From positions 1 through 64,000 of the forward strand of contig JAJFIX010000046.1 in NCBI GenBank assembly GCA_021774575.1: a stretch of DNA of 64,000 nt. The letters are read 5' to 3'. Position 1 is the stretch's first letter. Every line of letters begins with the position of its first letter. Source of the stretch: Alphaproteobacteria bacterium. GTDB lineage: Bacteria > Pseudomonadota > Alphaproteobacteria > UBA6615. This document shows, in pieces, positions 26,514-35,398 of this stretch. The notes below the pieces were generated by a model. It was not told the origin of the DNA and searched no databases. It saw only the letters and a program-made list of their open reading frames with translations. The translations under genes and the position numbers were made by a program.

Positions 26514-27530
26514 GTGGCTAGCCTAACATTTGGAAATGTCGACTATGCCCTTGAGAAGGGCGAATCCGTCCTTGATGGGCTCACACGACATGGTCAAACC
26601 ATACCCCATTCTTGTGAGGTCGGGTCCTGCCAAAGCTGTTTGATGCAGGCAAAAGCGGGCGACCCAGGAAGCATGGCGCAGGCAGGGTTGAATGAAGCGC
26701 TTAAAGCGCAAAACTTCTTCCTCGCCTGTCGATGTTTTCCTGATGAGGCATTGTCGGATGAGGCATTGTCTGTCGCCTTGCCTTCAATGGCGGATACGAC
26801 GGTAGAAGCTGAGATCGTCGCAATCGAAATGCTTTGCCATGACATCGTCGCTCTACGGCTAAGACCGGTTGAACAAATTTTTTGCCGCCCCGGACAATTT
26901 ATCAGCATTGTGCGTGATGGGGGTTCTCTGATCCGCAGTTATTCGGTCGCTAACCTGCCCGAGCGAGACGGATACCTGGAGTTACACATAAGAAAAATCA
27001 CCGATGGCCGAGTGAGTTCCTGGGCTCATGATGACGCGAGGATTGGTGAGAAGGTCACTGTCAGAGGGCCGGCGGGAAATTGTTTTTATATCCCAAGCGA
27101 TGAAGGCTCATATCCGATTTTGCTAGCCGGGACCGGGACGGGTCTTGCCCCCCTTGAAGGCATCGTTCTTGATGCCTTGGCGCAAGGCCATACCGGACCT
27201 ATTCATTTATTGCATGGCGCGCTCCGCGAAGACGATTTCTATCATATTGACCTGTTGAGGGCTCTTGTGGTTCGGCACGAGAATGTGAGCTACACGCCGT
27301 GTGTTTTGCACCCAGGCACGGATCACGACATTCTTGATCTCCAGGTCGGACCGTTAGATGAATTTGTCGATTCTGCCCTTGGCAAATTGGAGAAAGCCAG
27401 CCTCCGCACCTATTTTTGCGGCGCGCCGGAAATGGTTAATTTGCTCAAGCGCAAGGCCTTTATGGCCGGTGTCGCTTCAAGGAATAATTTCAGCGATCCA
27501 TTTGTCATCGCGGCTGATCGAAGAAGTTGA
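26514..27530 (+). CDS. 2Fe-2S/FAD/NAD(P)H oxidoreductase, probable haemoglobin reductase
   Basis: 338 residues in the class IA oxygenase-reductase order. An N-terminal plant-type [2Fe-2S] domain has Cys ligands in SCEVGSCQSC and a fourth in LACRC; an FAD domain has RSYSVAN; an NAD(P) domain has LLAGTGTGLAP and the C-terminal YFCGAPEMV. Start is GTG 26514 with GGACGGA upstream. A 15-base direct repeat (encoding DEALS twice, near residue 80) marks a small tandem duplication in the linker. It resembles the reductase half of flavohaemoglobin with an added ferredoxin; its place after the truncated haemoglobin suggests it feeds electrons to it. Confidence 0.85.
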   Translation: MASLTFGNVDYALEKGESVLDGLTRHGQTIPHSCEVGSCQSCLMQAKAGDPGSMAQAGLNEALKAQNFFLACRCFPDEALSDEALSVALPSMADTTVEAEIVAIEMLCHDIVALRLRPVEQIFCRPGQFISIVRDGGSLIRSYSVANLPERDGYLELHIRKITDGRVSSWAHDDARIGEKVTVRGPAGNCFYIPSDEGSYPILLAGTGTGLAPLEGIVLDALAQGHTGPIHLLHGALREDDFYHIDLLRALVVRHENVSYTPCVLHPGTDHDILDLQVGPLDEFVDSALGKLEKASLRTYFCGAPEMVNLLKRKAFMAGVASRNNFSDPFVIAADRRS

Positions 27531-27559
27531 TTTTCAATTAATTGCTTCCCACGGTGCTC

Positions 27560-27594
27560 CCCCATACTGTATCCGTCGACGTGACAGTATGGGG
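27560..27594 (+). promoter_or_regulatory. Hairpin that covers the fhs ribosome-binding site
   Basis: CCCCATACTGT (27560-27570) is exactly complementary to ACAGTATGGGG (27584-27594), an 11-bp stem with a 13-base loop. The last four stem bases GGGG plus A27595 form the Shine-Dalgarno sequence (GGGGA) that sits seven bases before the fhs ATG at 27603. In the mRNA the stem would hide this site. It lacks a T-run, so it is more likely a translational switch or RNA-protein site than a terminator of the preceding gene. Confidence 0.7.
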
Positions 27595-27602
27595 AACCTG
27601 AT

Positions 27603-29303
27603 ATGCCAACAGATTTGGATATTGCTCGGTCGGCGACATTCCAACCGATAGAAGATGTCGCCGAACGTTTAGGCCTGCATAAAGATGCGCTCATACTTCA
27701 TGGCCCCCATATTGCAAAACTGGATTTGGCCAAGCTGGACGCTGCCAATGGCGCAGGCGATGGCAATGGCGTCGCGGACAAAACCAGCACAAGTAAACTC
27801 ATCCTGGTGACGGCGATAACACCGACACCGGCTGGTGAGGGTAAGACGACAACCACGGTCGGCTTGGGTGATGCACTAAATAAGATTGGCAAGCAAACGG
27901 TAATCTGTCTCCGCGAACCTAGTCTTGGTCCGTGTTTTGGGCTGAAAGGTGGGGCGGCCGGTGGCGGGCGGGCGCAAGTCATTCCGATGGAAAAGATCAA
28001 TCTACATTTTACCGGTGACTTTCACGCTATTACATCGGCCCATAATTTATTGTCGGCGATGATCGATAATCATATTCATTGGGATAACAAACTCGATATC
28101 GATTTGCGTCGTGTTCAATGGCGTCGCGTGGTCGATATGAATGATCGTGCACTCAGGGAAATTACCCAGAGCCTCGGTGGTGTGGCCAATGGATATCCTC
28201 GTGAGAGTGGGTTTGATATTACCGTTGCCTCGGAAGTGATGGCCATCCTGTGTCTGGCGGAAAATTTGGCTGACCTGCAAGCCCGGTTGAGCAAAATTAT
28301 TATTGGCCAAACAAAAAATAAAGAACCAGTAACCGCCGGGGATTTGAATGCCGCCGGGCCAATGAGTGTCTTATTGAAAGATGCAATTCAGCCCAATCTT
28401 GTCCAGACCCTAGAGGGCAATCCGGCCTTCGTGCATGGGGGGCCGTTTGCCAATATTGCCCATGGTTGTAATTCGGTCATTGCAACGAAAACCGCGCTGC
28501 GTCTCGCCGATTACGTGGTGACCGAGGCTGGCTTTGGTGCCGATTTGGGGGCCGAAAAATTCTTCGATATTAAATGTCGCAAGGCCGGGCTCAAACCTGC
28601 GGTCGCGGTTCTCGTGGCGACGGTTCGCGCGTTAAAAATGCATGGTGGCGCCGCCAAAGAGGATCTCGGCCAGGAGAATGTTTCGGCTGTCGAAGGCGGC
28701 ATGAAAAACCTCTCCCGCCATATTCGAAATCTGAAGATTTTTGGCGTCCCCGTCGTAGTTTGCATCAATCGATTTTCCGGTGATACCGAGGATGAAATCG
28801 ACGCTGTCTGCTCTGGCGTTGAGAGCCTGGGTGTTCGGGCTGCAGTGGGAAACCACTGGGCCGAAGGCGGTGAGGGGGCCCAAGAACTCGCTGAAGTGGT
28901 TGTCGCCTTGGCCGAAAGCGGCGGCGGGCAATTCTCTCCGCTCTATGATGACGCGGTTCCGCTGTGGGAAAAAATTAAGACAATCGCCACGCGCATATAT
29001 GGGGCCGACGATATTATCGCTGATAAAATTGTCCGGGCTAGGATCCAGGACCTTGAAGATAGCGGATTTGGCAATTTCCCCGTTTGTATCGCCAAAACCC
29101 AATATAGTTTTTCGACCGACCCCAATTTGAAAGGTGCGCCTTCGGGCCACGTTGTGCCAATTCGCGAAGTGCGAATTGCCGGCGGCGCCGAATTCGTTGT
29201 TGTGCTCTGTGGTCAAATCATGGCGATGCCGGGACTACCGCGCATACCGGCGGCAGAAAACATGGGGCTCGATCAATCCGGCGAGATATACGGCTTATTT
29301 TAG
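27603..29303 (+). CDS. fhs: Formate-tetrahydrofolate ligase
   Basis: 566 residues, the family's usual length. It makes 10-formyl-THF from formate, THF and ATP. The ATP-binding loop [18 protein letters not shown] (about residues 76-93), [18 protein letters not shown], the [14 protein letters not shown] block and [16 protein letters not shown] are signature stretches of Fhs. Cytoplasmic. It follows the NO operon by 72 bases, in which a hairpin masks its ribosome site. Works with MetF and MetH, encoded later in the window, in one-carbon metabolism. Convergent with an MlaC-like gene. Confidence 0.96.
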   Translation: MPTDLDIARSATFQPIEDVAERLGLHKDALILHGPHIAKLDLAKLDAANGAGDGNGVADKTSTSKLILVTAITPTPAGEGKTTTTVGLGDALNKIGKQTVICLREPSLGPCFGLKGGAAGGGRAQVIPMEKINLHFTGDFHAITSAHNLLSAMIDNHIHWDNKLDIDLRRVQWRRVVDMNDRALREITQSLGGVANGYPRESGFDITVASEVMAILCLAENLADLQARLSKIIIGQTKNKEPVTAGDLNAAGPMSVLLKDAIQPNLVQTLEGNPAFVHGGPFANIAHGCNSVIATKTALRLADYVVTEAGFGADLGAEKFFDIKCRKAGLKPAVAVLVATVRALKMHGGAAKEDLGQENVSAVEGGMKNLSRHIRNLKIFGVPVVVCINRFSGDTEDEIDAVCSGVESLGVRAAVGNHWAEGGEGAQELAEVVVALAESGGGQFSPLYDDAVPLWEKIKTIATRIYGADDIIADKIVRARIQDLEDSGFGNFPVCIAKTQYSFSTDPNLKGAPSGHVVPIREVRIAGGAEFVVVLCGQIMAMPGLPRIPAAENMGLDQSGEIYGLF

Positions 29304-29319
29304 CATTGCCGTGCCTCAA

Positions 29320-30069
29320 TCAATCGCTGCTGGAAACGATGATAGTCCCCAATTCGGCAACTGCCGCTTCTACAGAACCGCCGTTTCGCTGGATGGAATG
29401 CTCGAAGCTATTTCGCTGTGCCATTAGGAAACTGTGACCTCCTATGGTGATATCGAAAACTTTATATTCGTTCGCCGTGTGATTGAGGGTCCAATAGACA
29501 ATTGTCGAGACATTTTCGGCGACAAAAACAGTCTTTACCTCGACCGTTTCTGTACCGTTCAGCACGCCGTCAATTTGCTGTGCGCTGAAAATTTTAAACT
29601 CACCCACGGGCAAATTGTGGACCAGAGTATCTGCGACCAATACAGCCAGGGAGTCCCCAAACATAAGTTTCTCTTGGTCGGTTGCGCTGCGCCAATATCG
29701 GCCGAGTATTAATCTGGCGATATCTTCCGCAGCAAATGACTCTTGGAAAACCTGTCGAAGGGTCGCTTGACGTTGGCTGGAAGACAAGCTGTTGTCCGTC
29801 AGCGCCGACATTCCCTCGCGGGTTAAGATGTCGACAAACGCAAGTGCGGAACTAAAGTTTCCGTCTACGGCATCGGGACTGGGCTCGGCATTCGTCGGCG
29901 CCACTCCACCGACATCGTTCGAGACAAACTGGATCGAATTTGTCGCCACCGGATCGCCGGCGCTGGCGCTATGGATTTGCGACATCACCAATCCGAAAGC
30001 GAGGCCGACAATAAGAGGGGTGAAAGAACAAAGAATGCGCTCAGGTCGGGTTTCAATAATCCGTGTCAT
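29320..30069 (-). CDS. MlaC/Ttg2D-family periplasmic phospholipid carrier (copy 1)
   Basis: 249 residues with an N-terminal hydrophobic export segment (about 15-37, ending SASAG) and the MlaC fold pattern: a helical first half (REGMSALTDNSLSSSQRQATLRQVFQESF...IARLILGRYWR), then NTB-type beta strands with KVFDITIGGHSFLMAQRNSFE. MlaC proteins ferry phospholipids between the inner and outer membrane. No mlaD, E, F or B is adjacent, so it is an orphan. A second, shorter homologue is encoded at 53034-53714. It carries an unusually polar linker after the signal (about residues 40-70). Confidence 0.75.
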   Translation of the reverse strand: MTRIIETRPERILCSFTPLIVGLAFGLVMSQIHSASAGDPVATNSIQFVSNDVGGVAPTNAEPSPDAVDGNFSSALAFVDILTREGMSALTDNSLSSSQRQATLRQVFQESFAAEDIARLILGRYWRSATDQEKLMFGDSLAVLVADTLVHNLPVGEFKIFSAQQIDGVLNGTETVEVKTVFVAENVSTIVYWTLNHTANEYKVFDITIGGHSFLMAQRNSFEHSIQRNGGSVEAAVAELGTIIVSSSD

Positions 30070-30424
30070 TTCCGGCCTCTTTTCCGCGATTAGCAGGTTT
30101 GTTAGGCAGAAACTCTAAAGACTATATGTGCTGAAATTATTTACGATTCGTGAAAGTTTGTTAGCGAGTAAATGACTATCTTGTGTTCAATCGCGTCGTT
30201 CAAGGTAAATTTATATTATTTTTCATGTTGTTATGGGGCGGCGCATGTCGTCGGCCCGTTCTTCATACATATTACCAAGTAATTAACAAACATCGGTTGA
30301 ATTCTCGACGGCCCAAATATGTTACCATTAGCGCGTAACATTTCTTTATTTTTGGTTGATGTATTCGGACGAAATGTCGAGCGAAAATCAGGCTTGCATC
30401 GGACTCGCATTCATTTGCTATCTA
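30070..30424. other. AT-rich divergent promoter region
   Basis: About 350 bases between the MlaC-like gene (minus strand) and the B12 riboswitch (plus strand). No gene is seen. It should hold both promoters; the stretch is AT-rich, as expected, but I could not assign -35/-10 boxes with confidence. Confidence 0.5.
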
Positions 30425-30612
30425 CTCCGACTAGCGACGGTTCCCCGTCAGGGGACGTTTAAGAGGGAACAGGGACCAGCTAACACTGGTGCCCTGGCTG
30501 CCCCCGCAACTGTCTGCGGCGAGCGAGCGTTCAATAATGGCCACTGGGAAACTGGGAAGGCCGGACGATCCGCAACGACCCGCAAGCCAGGAGACCTGCT
30601 GTCGCAAGCGTT
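30425..30612 (+). ncRNA. Cobalamin (adenosylcobalamin-type) riboswitch
   Basis: The conserved blocks are all present in order: GAGGGAACAGGGACCAG, CTGCCCCCGCAACTG, GCCACTGGGAAACTGGGAAGG, then GACCCGCAAGCCAGGAGACC with the B12 box GCCAGGAGACCTGC at 30586-30599. This is the standard bacterial cobalamin riboswitch core. It lies in front of btuB and the rest of the B12 import operon, so high cobalamin should shut the operon off. The boundaries are my estimate from the outer pairing. Confidence 0.96.
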
Positions 30613-30647
30613 GCCCGACCGCCATCCGGGGTGAGATGGTGGAAGAC

Positions 30648-30693
30648 AAGCCTCTTGCGGTGACGCGCAACCGACGTGTTTGGAAAGAGGCTT
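30648..30693 (+). promoter_or_regulatory. Expression-platform hairpin after the B12 riboswitch
   Basis: AAGCCTCTT (30648-30656) pairs exactly with AAGAGGCTT (30685-30693). There is no T-run after the second arm, which points to translational rather than transcriptional control. The second arm contains AGAGG, eight bases before an ATG at 30698, so the stem would hide the ribosome site of a short leader ORF, not that of btuB itself, which is 140 bases downstream. Confidence 0.55.
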
Positions 30694-30697
30694 GGGA

Positions 30698-30844
30698 ATG
30701 AGATCGTGCGTGTCATTGCGCTGTTTTTCAATCTCCTTGCCGAATTCCAAATCACGTTTGTGGCCGATTGAATTTGGCCATCATGCGTACGTGCTAGGTG
30801 CACGTGGATGTCAAAAAGCGAGGGAAAGCTATGCAGGTTTTTAG
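30698..30844 (+). CDS. Candidate 48-residue leader ORF overlapping the btuB start
   Basis: Starts MRSCVSLRCFSISLPNSK and ends at TAG 30842-30844, 11 bases inside btuB in another frame. It has a good ribosome site (AAGAGG, then GGGA). Its initiation region is the part that the riboswitch platform hairpin would cover. It has three Cys in its first 40 residues and resembles nothing I know. It could couple riboswitch control to btuB translation, or be chance. Confidence 0.35.
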   Translation: MRSCVSLRCFSISLPNSKSRLWPIEFGHHAYVLGARGCQKARESYAGF

Positions 30845-32753
30845 AACAATATGGGCGCTCCCATTGTTTGTTATAGCCGGCTTAGGCGGCCAGGCGGCAG
30901 CACAGCAAAGCGTGGGCGTGGTTAAGGAATTGCCTCAGGTCGTTGTTTCGGCGAGCCGCGTGCCGGTGCCCACCGACGAGGTCGGGAGCGCCATCACGGT
31001 GATCGATGAGGAGGACCTTGAACGCCGGCAAATCCGCGTCGTCTCCGACGTGTTGCGGGATGTACCTGGGGTTGCCGTTAGCCGGTCTGGGCCGGCTGGC
31101 TCAATTACTCAAATACGGCTGCGGGGTGCCGAAAGTAATCAAACACTCGTCCTGGTGGACGGGATTGAAGTGAATAACCCAGCCTCTTTTTCCGAATTTG
31201 ATTTCGGTAATTTGTTGAATGCCGAAATCTCACGCATTGAAGTTCTGCGCGGGCCACAGAGTGCATTGTTTGGCAGCGACGCCCTTGGCGGTGTGGTCAA
31301 TATCATTACTAAACGGTCCGATTACGGCGACGGGGCGGGCGTTTTTGCGCAAGTTCAAGGCGGGTCCATGCGGAGCTTGGATCAGCTTTACCGTATCGGC
31401 TATGGGGGTGACTATTTTTACGTGACGGGTACTTATAACCGATTTCAAACCGACGGAGTTTCGGTTGCCAATATTGATAACGGCAATCCAGAGCGCGATG
31501 GTTTCAGAAACGAAATGGCTCGGCTGCAAGTCGGAGTTATGCCTTTTGAATTTCTCGAAATTGATCTCGTCGGCATTTTTTCCGACAGTTATTTAGACCT
31601 TGATTTCGGGTTTCCATTGCCCGCCGATAGTTTTGATAGGTCAGAGGTGCAACAACGCTTTGGGCGCGCGCAAGTGAAGGCGACGCTGCTTGATGGTCAT
31701 ATGGAAAATATTGCCAGTGCGAGTTTCGGCGATTCCGAAAGTAACTTTAAAGACCCGACTGGTGCCCAATCATTTTTTTCCGATGGGGAGAAAACAAAAT
31801 TCAATTTTCAAACGAATATTTTCGTCTCCACCCCACAATTTGTTGATGCTGAACATAGCTTGTCGTTGATGGTCGAACATGAAAATGAACGGCAATTTAC
31901 AATTGCCCCGGCGTTTGGCGCACCGGGAAAAATCGATGAAATTACGAATATTGGGTATGCTGCTGAATATCGTTTGGCCTTGATGGAGAGCTTGTTTTTA
32001 TCCTTTGGTGCGCGCTTCGACGACAATGACGCACTTTTTAGAGATGCCTTCACCAGCCGGATCACGGCCGCATATTTGATCGATGGGACCGATACGCGCA
32101 TTCATGCAAGTTATGGCAAGGGTGTGAAAAATCCAACATTATTTGAGTTGTTCGGCTCTACATTGAATTTTACCGGCAACCCAAACCTGACCGCCGAACG
32201 CAGTAAGGGGCTGGATTTCGGTGTTGAGCAATCATTGCTCGACGGGAAAATTATCGCCGATGTAACTTGGTTTTCAAATCGGATCAGCGGTCTCGTTACC
32301 GGAAGCGGCATGTCTGTCGCGAATTTGCCGGGAACGACCCGCATAGACGGAATTGAGGCAACCGTGTCGGCCGAGCCTTTGGCGGGCCTTGCCTTGGAAT
32401 TGGGTTATACATTTACCAACGGAACCGACCCAATGGGCGCACGATTGATCCGACGTCCGCGTCACATTGCCAGCGCCAATGCCAGCTACAGCAGGGACGT
32501 TATTGGCCGTCCCGTCAACCTGAATGCCAATGTGCGCTATAATGGACATCAGCGTGATAGTTTTGGGGCTGTTACCGCCGATCTCGACGACTATATTTTG
32601 CTCGGTATTGCCGCGACGGTAGAGCTATATGATGGTTTCGAAGTTTTTTCTCGGGGCGAAAACCTACTCAACGATCAACACCCCGACGTGTTCGGTTTCG
32701 GCACTGCGGGAATTTCAGGGTTTGCTGGCATGCGGTATAATATTGGGCGATGA
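30831..32753 (+). CDS. btuB: TonB-dependent cobalamin receptor BtuB
   Basis: 640 residues from ATG 30831, which has AGGGAAAG upstream; a GTG at 30798 in the same frame is less likely. Signal peptide (WALPLFVIAGLGGQAAA), TonB box-like ELPQVVVSASR, plug domain (VVSDVLRDVPGV, QIRLRGAESNQTLVLVDG, RIEVLRGPQSALFGSDALGGVVNIITK) and a 22-strand barrel ending in GMRYNIGR. It imports vitamin B12 across the outer membrane with energy from TonB. The riboswitch upstream and the btuF-btuC-btuD-tonB genes downstream make the cobalamin assignment firm. Confidence 0.94.
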   Translation: MQVFRTIWALPLFVIAGLGGQAAAQQSVGVVKELPQVVVSASRVPVPTDEVGSAITVIDEEDLERRQIRVVSDVLRDVPGVAVSRSGPAGSITQIRLRGAESNQTLVLVDGIEVNNPASFSEFDFGNLLNAEISRIEVLRGPQSALFGSDALGGVVNIITKRSDYGDGAGVFAQVQGGSMRSLDQLYRIGYGGDYFYVTGTYNRFQTDGVSVANIDNGNPERDGFRNEMARLQVGVMPFEFLEIDLVGIFSDSYLDLDFGFPLPADSFDRSEVQQRFGRAQVKATLLDGHMENIASASFGDSESNFKDPTGAQSFFSDGEKTKFNFQTNIFVSTPQFVDAEHSLSLMVEHENERQFTIAPAFGAPGKIDEITNIGYAAEYRLALMESLFLSFGARFDDNDALFRDAFTSRITAAYLIDGTDTRIHASYGKGVKNPTLFELFGSTLNFTGNPNLTAERSKGLDFGVEQSLLDGKIIADVTWFSNRISGLVTGSGMSVANLPGTTRIDGIEATVSAEPLAGLALELGYTFTNGTDPMGARLIRRPRHIASANASYSRDVIGRPVNLNANVRYNGHQRDSFGAVTADLDDYILLGIAATVELYDGFEVFSRGENLLNDQHPDVFGFGTAGISGFAGMRYNIGR

Positions 32754-32757
32754 TGAA

Positions 32758-33630
32758 ATGTTGTCTTGGCCGCAATTTGCACAAATTATCAGAGGCAGCG
32801 TAATTGCCGGATTAATCGGCATCATTGCGAGCCCCGGTGCTATTGCACAGGCAAACCGGATAGTCTCACTCAATTTGTGCACAGACCAACTTGTCATGCT
32901 ATTGGCTGATCGGGCTAATATTGCGTCGATTTCGGCACTGGCAGAGGACCCAGCTATTTCTGCCTATCCAGAAATGGCGGCGGGCTTGCATTTAAATTAT
33001 GGACTGGCCGAAGAGGTGCTCGCCTTGGAGCCCGATATTGTCGTGACCAGCAGTTTCGGCCTTGGTGCGACAACTTTTTTGTTACGAGCGCTAGGTCATG
33101 AGGTGATCGAAGTTGGGTTTGCCGGCTCTCTGGGTGACATTAGACGAAATATTGAAACCGTCGCCGACGCGGTTGGGCTGCCGACAGTCGGCGCTATGAT
33201 GGCTGCGCAATTTAGTCGCGGTTTGGCCTTGGCGACGGTCGATGCCGGCGAGCAACGGCCTTTCGCCGCGCTCTATTGGGCCAACGGGTTTACCTCGGGG
33301 GCGGGGACGCTACCCAATGGGGTCCTCGAGGCGGCCGGATTTCGAACCGTGGCAACCGAGCTTGGCATAAACGGGGTGCAGGAATTACCGTTGGAATTAC
33401 TGATAACCGCCGAACCCGATATCTTGGTCGTCAGTGAGATCCGCCAAACTTCGGCCCTGGCTAATGAGGTTTTTTCCCATCCGGCTTTGGAACGTGCCTT
33501 TGCGAGCAAACCGACAGCATTTATTCCCAATAGCCTGTGGAATTGCGGCACACCGGCCGTGCTTGATGCCTTTGCCCAACTGGCCCAGGTTCGCAACCGT
33601 TGGGTCGAAGATCAAAGTGGGGTCAAATGA
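32758..33630 (+). CDS. btuF: Cobalamin periplasmic binding protein BtuF
   Basis: 290 residues from ATG 32758, four bases after the btuB stop; the longer frame upstream overlaps btuB and is rejected. An N-terminal signal segment (GSVIAGLIGIIASPGAIAQ) is followed by the class III (BtuF/FhuD) binding fold, beginning RIVSLNLCTDQLVMLLA with LEPDIVVTSSF and the lobe-2 stretch EPDILVVSEI. It captures B12 in the periplasm for BtuCD. Its stop overlaps the btuC start (ATGA), so the genes are translationally coupled. Confidence 0.9.
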   Translation: MLSWPQFAQIIRGSVIAGLIGIIASPGAIAQANRIVSLNLCTDQLVMLLADRANIASISALAEDPAISAYPEMAAGLHLNYGLAEEVLALEPDIVVTSSFGLGATTFLLRALGHEVIEVGFAGSLGDIRRNIETVADAVGLPTVGAMMAAQFSRGLALATVDAGEQRPFAALYWANGFTSGAGTLPNGVLEAAGFRTVATELGINGVQELPLELLITAEPDILVVSEIRQTSALANEVFSHPALERAFASKPTAFIPNSLWNCGTPAVLDAFAQLAQVRNRWVEDQSGVK

Positions 33631-34616
33631 GCCCCGCGAGACTGCACGTTTTCTTGGGAGTCATGACCGCACTGGCTTTCGTCGGTTCGTTGCTGATAGG
33701 CCCGGCGGCGATCGGTCTCGACCAGACGATATCAGCCCTCTTCGGCGGTGATGTCGGGACGGTCGCGCTGATTGTCAAAGAAGTGCGCTTGCCACGTGCG
33801 ATTTTGGGCCTGACCATTGGCGCTACACTGGGGCTGAGCGGTGCTGTTCTTCAAGGATTTCTACGCAACCCCTTGGCCGAGCCGGGCTTAATCGGTGTTT
33901 CTGGTTTTGCCTCGCTAGGGGCCGTGTTGACATTTTACACTGGTGTATCGGCGGCATTTGCATTGGCGCTGCCTCTCGGTGGTATTGCTGGGGCGCTGAT
34001 TTCAGTCATGCTGTTACGGGGACTGGCAGGTCGGGATGCAAGCCCTCTTACTCTAATTCTTGCCGGTGTTGCCCTGGCTAGTTTTGCCGGGGCGTTGACA
34101 TCGCTGGCGCTAAATTTTGCACCCAATCCCTTTGCCGCGCTCGAAATCGTCTTTTGGCTGCTGGGGTCCTTGGCCAATCGCAGTATGGACCATGTCTATT
34201 TAGCTGTGCCGTTCATGCTGACCGGCTGGGTAATGTTGGCGTTTCTTGGCCGATCTTTGGATGCGTTGACTCTGGGTGAGGATGCCGCGCGCAGCCTCGG
34301 CTATAATCTTGGGCGGGTGCAGACCATGCTGATAATCGGCGTGTCTCTATCGGTTGGAGCGGCGACCGCCGTGGCTGGGGCGATTGGGTTTGTCGGGCTG
34401 GTTGTACCGCATATTTTGCGCCCTTATGTCGGCCACCGGCCGAGTGCCTTAATGCCGGCAAGTGCATTGGGCGGTGCGGTTCTGTTGCTGTGCGCCGACA
34501 TTGCGGTTCGCCTGGCAGCGCCCGACCGGGAGCTCAAAATCGGTGTATTGACCGCACTCATCGGGGCGCCGTTTTTCTTTATCCTAGTCTGGCGGATGCG
34601 GAAGGACATATCGTGA
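33627..34616 (+). CDS. btuC: Cobalamin ABC transporter permease BtuC (FecCD family)
   Basis: 329 residues, about ten TM helices. Family motifs include RLPRAILGLTIGATLGLSGAVLQGFLRNPLAEPGLIGVS, cited in part, and the ATPase-coupling and gate region GAIGFVGLVVPHILRPYVGHRP. The start at 33627 overlaps the btuF stop by four bases; the end overlaps the btuD GTG start. It forms the inner-membrane channel for cobalamin. The family also serves haem and siderophores, but the riboswitch and neighbours point to B12. Confidence 0.92.
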   Translation: MSPARLHVFLGVMTALAFVGSLLIGPAAIGLDQTISALFGGDVGTVALIVKEVRLPRAILGLTIGATLGLSGAVLQGFLRNPLAEPGLIGVSGFASLGAVLTFYTGVSAAFALALPLGGIAGALISVMLLRGLAGRDASPLTLILAGVALASFAGALTSLALNFAPNPFAALEIVFWLLGSLANRSMDHVYLAVPFMLTGWVMLAFLGRSLDALTLGEDAARSLGYNLGRVQTMLIIGVSLSVGAATAVAGAIGFVGLVVPHILRPYVGHRPSALMPASALGGAVLLLCADIAVRLAAPDRELKIGVLTALIGAPFFFILVWRMRKDIS

Positions 34617-35398
34617 GCGCGCCCTTGATTGCCGTCCATTCTCTCTCGGCTTCATTTGGCGCGACCAAGGTTCTTGAGGGCATAAATTTCGCCGTCGCGG
34701 CTGGCGAGTTGGTTGGACTTGTTGGCTCCAACGGCGCCGGTAAGACAACGCTTTTGCGGATGATGGCAGGGTTGCTGGAGGCGACCGCAGGAACGATAAC
34801 TTATGACAGCCTGAATATTTCGGCCGGTGATAACCAGGCCCGGGCCCGCGCTATTGCTTATCTGCCCCAAGCCGGCGCTATACACTGGGCCGTGTCGGTA
34901 GAAACATTGGTGGGCATGGGACGATTGCCCCACATGGGGGCGTTTGGCACCGGGACGGAGCGTGATCGCCAGGCCGTTGCTGCCGCCATGGCGGCGTGTG
35001 ACCTTGGTGGGTATGAGGGGCGTACCGTAACCAACCTGTCGGGCGGGGAGAAAGCCCGGGTCCTGCTCGCCCGGGCCCTTGCCGTTGAACCGAAAGTATT
35101 GCTGGCCGATGAGCCGGTCGCGGGCCTGGACCCAGCCCATCAACTCGAGGTGATGCAAAAACTGCGCGACCTTGCCCATGCGGGCGCCGGTGTCGTCGCT
35201 GTCATGCACGACCTCACCCATGCAACGAGATATTGCGACCGTGTAGTCGTTCTATATGACCGCTCAATCGCCGCCGAAGGTGTTCCCGGCGATATCTTAA
35301 CCCCTGATGTGCTGGCCAAATGCTTTGGCGTGCGCGCCCTCTATGGCGAGAGGGATGGGCGCTCCTTTATCGTGCCAGTGGATCGAGCCGAGGGATGA
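34613..35398 (+). CDS. btuD: Cobalamin ABC transporter ATPase BtuD
   Basis: 261 residues from GTG 34613, which overlaps the btuC stop. All ABC motifs are in order: Walker A GLVGSNGAGKTT, Q-loop AYLPQA, signature NLSGGEKARVLLARAL, Walker B KVLLADEPVAGLD and the switch His in VAVMHDLTHA. It powers BtuC. The end overlaps the tonB start, continuing the coupled arrangement. Confidence 0.93.
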   Translation: MSAPLIAVHSLSASFGATKVLEGINFAVAAGELVGLVGSNGAGKTTLLRMMAGLLEATAGTITYDSLNISAGDNQARARAIAYLPQAGAIHWAVSVETLVGMGRLPHMGAFGTGTERDRQAVAAAMAACDLGGYEGRTVTNLSGGEKARVLLARALAVEPKVLLADEPVAGLDPAHQLEVMQKLRDLAHAGAGVVAVMHDLTHATRYCDRVVVLYDRSIAAEGVPGDILTPDVLAKCFGVRALYGERDGRSFIVPVDRAEG

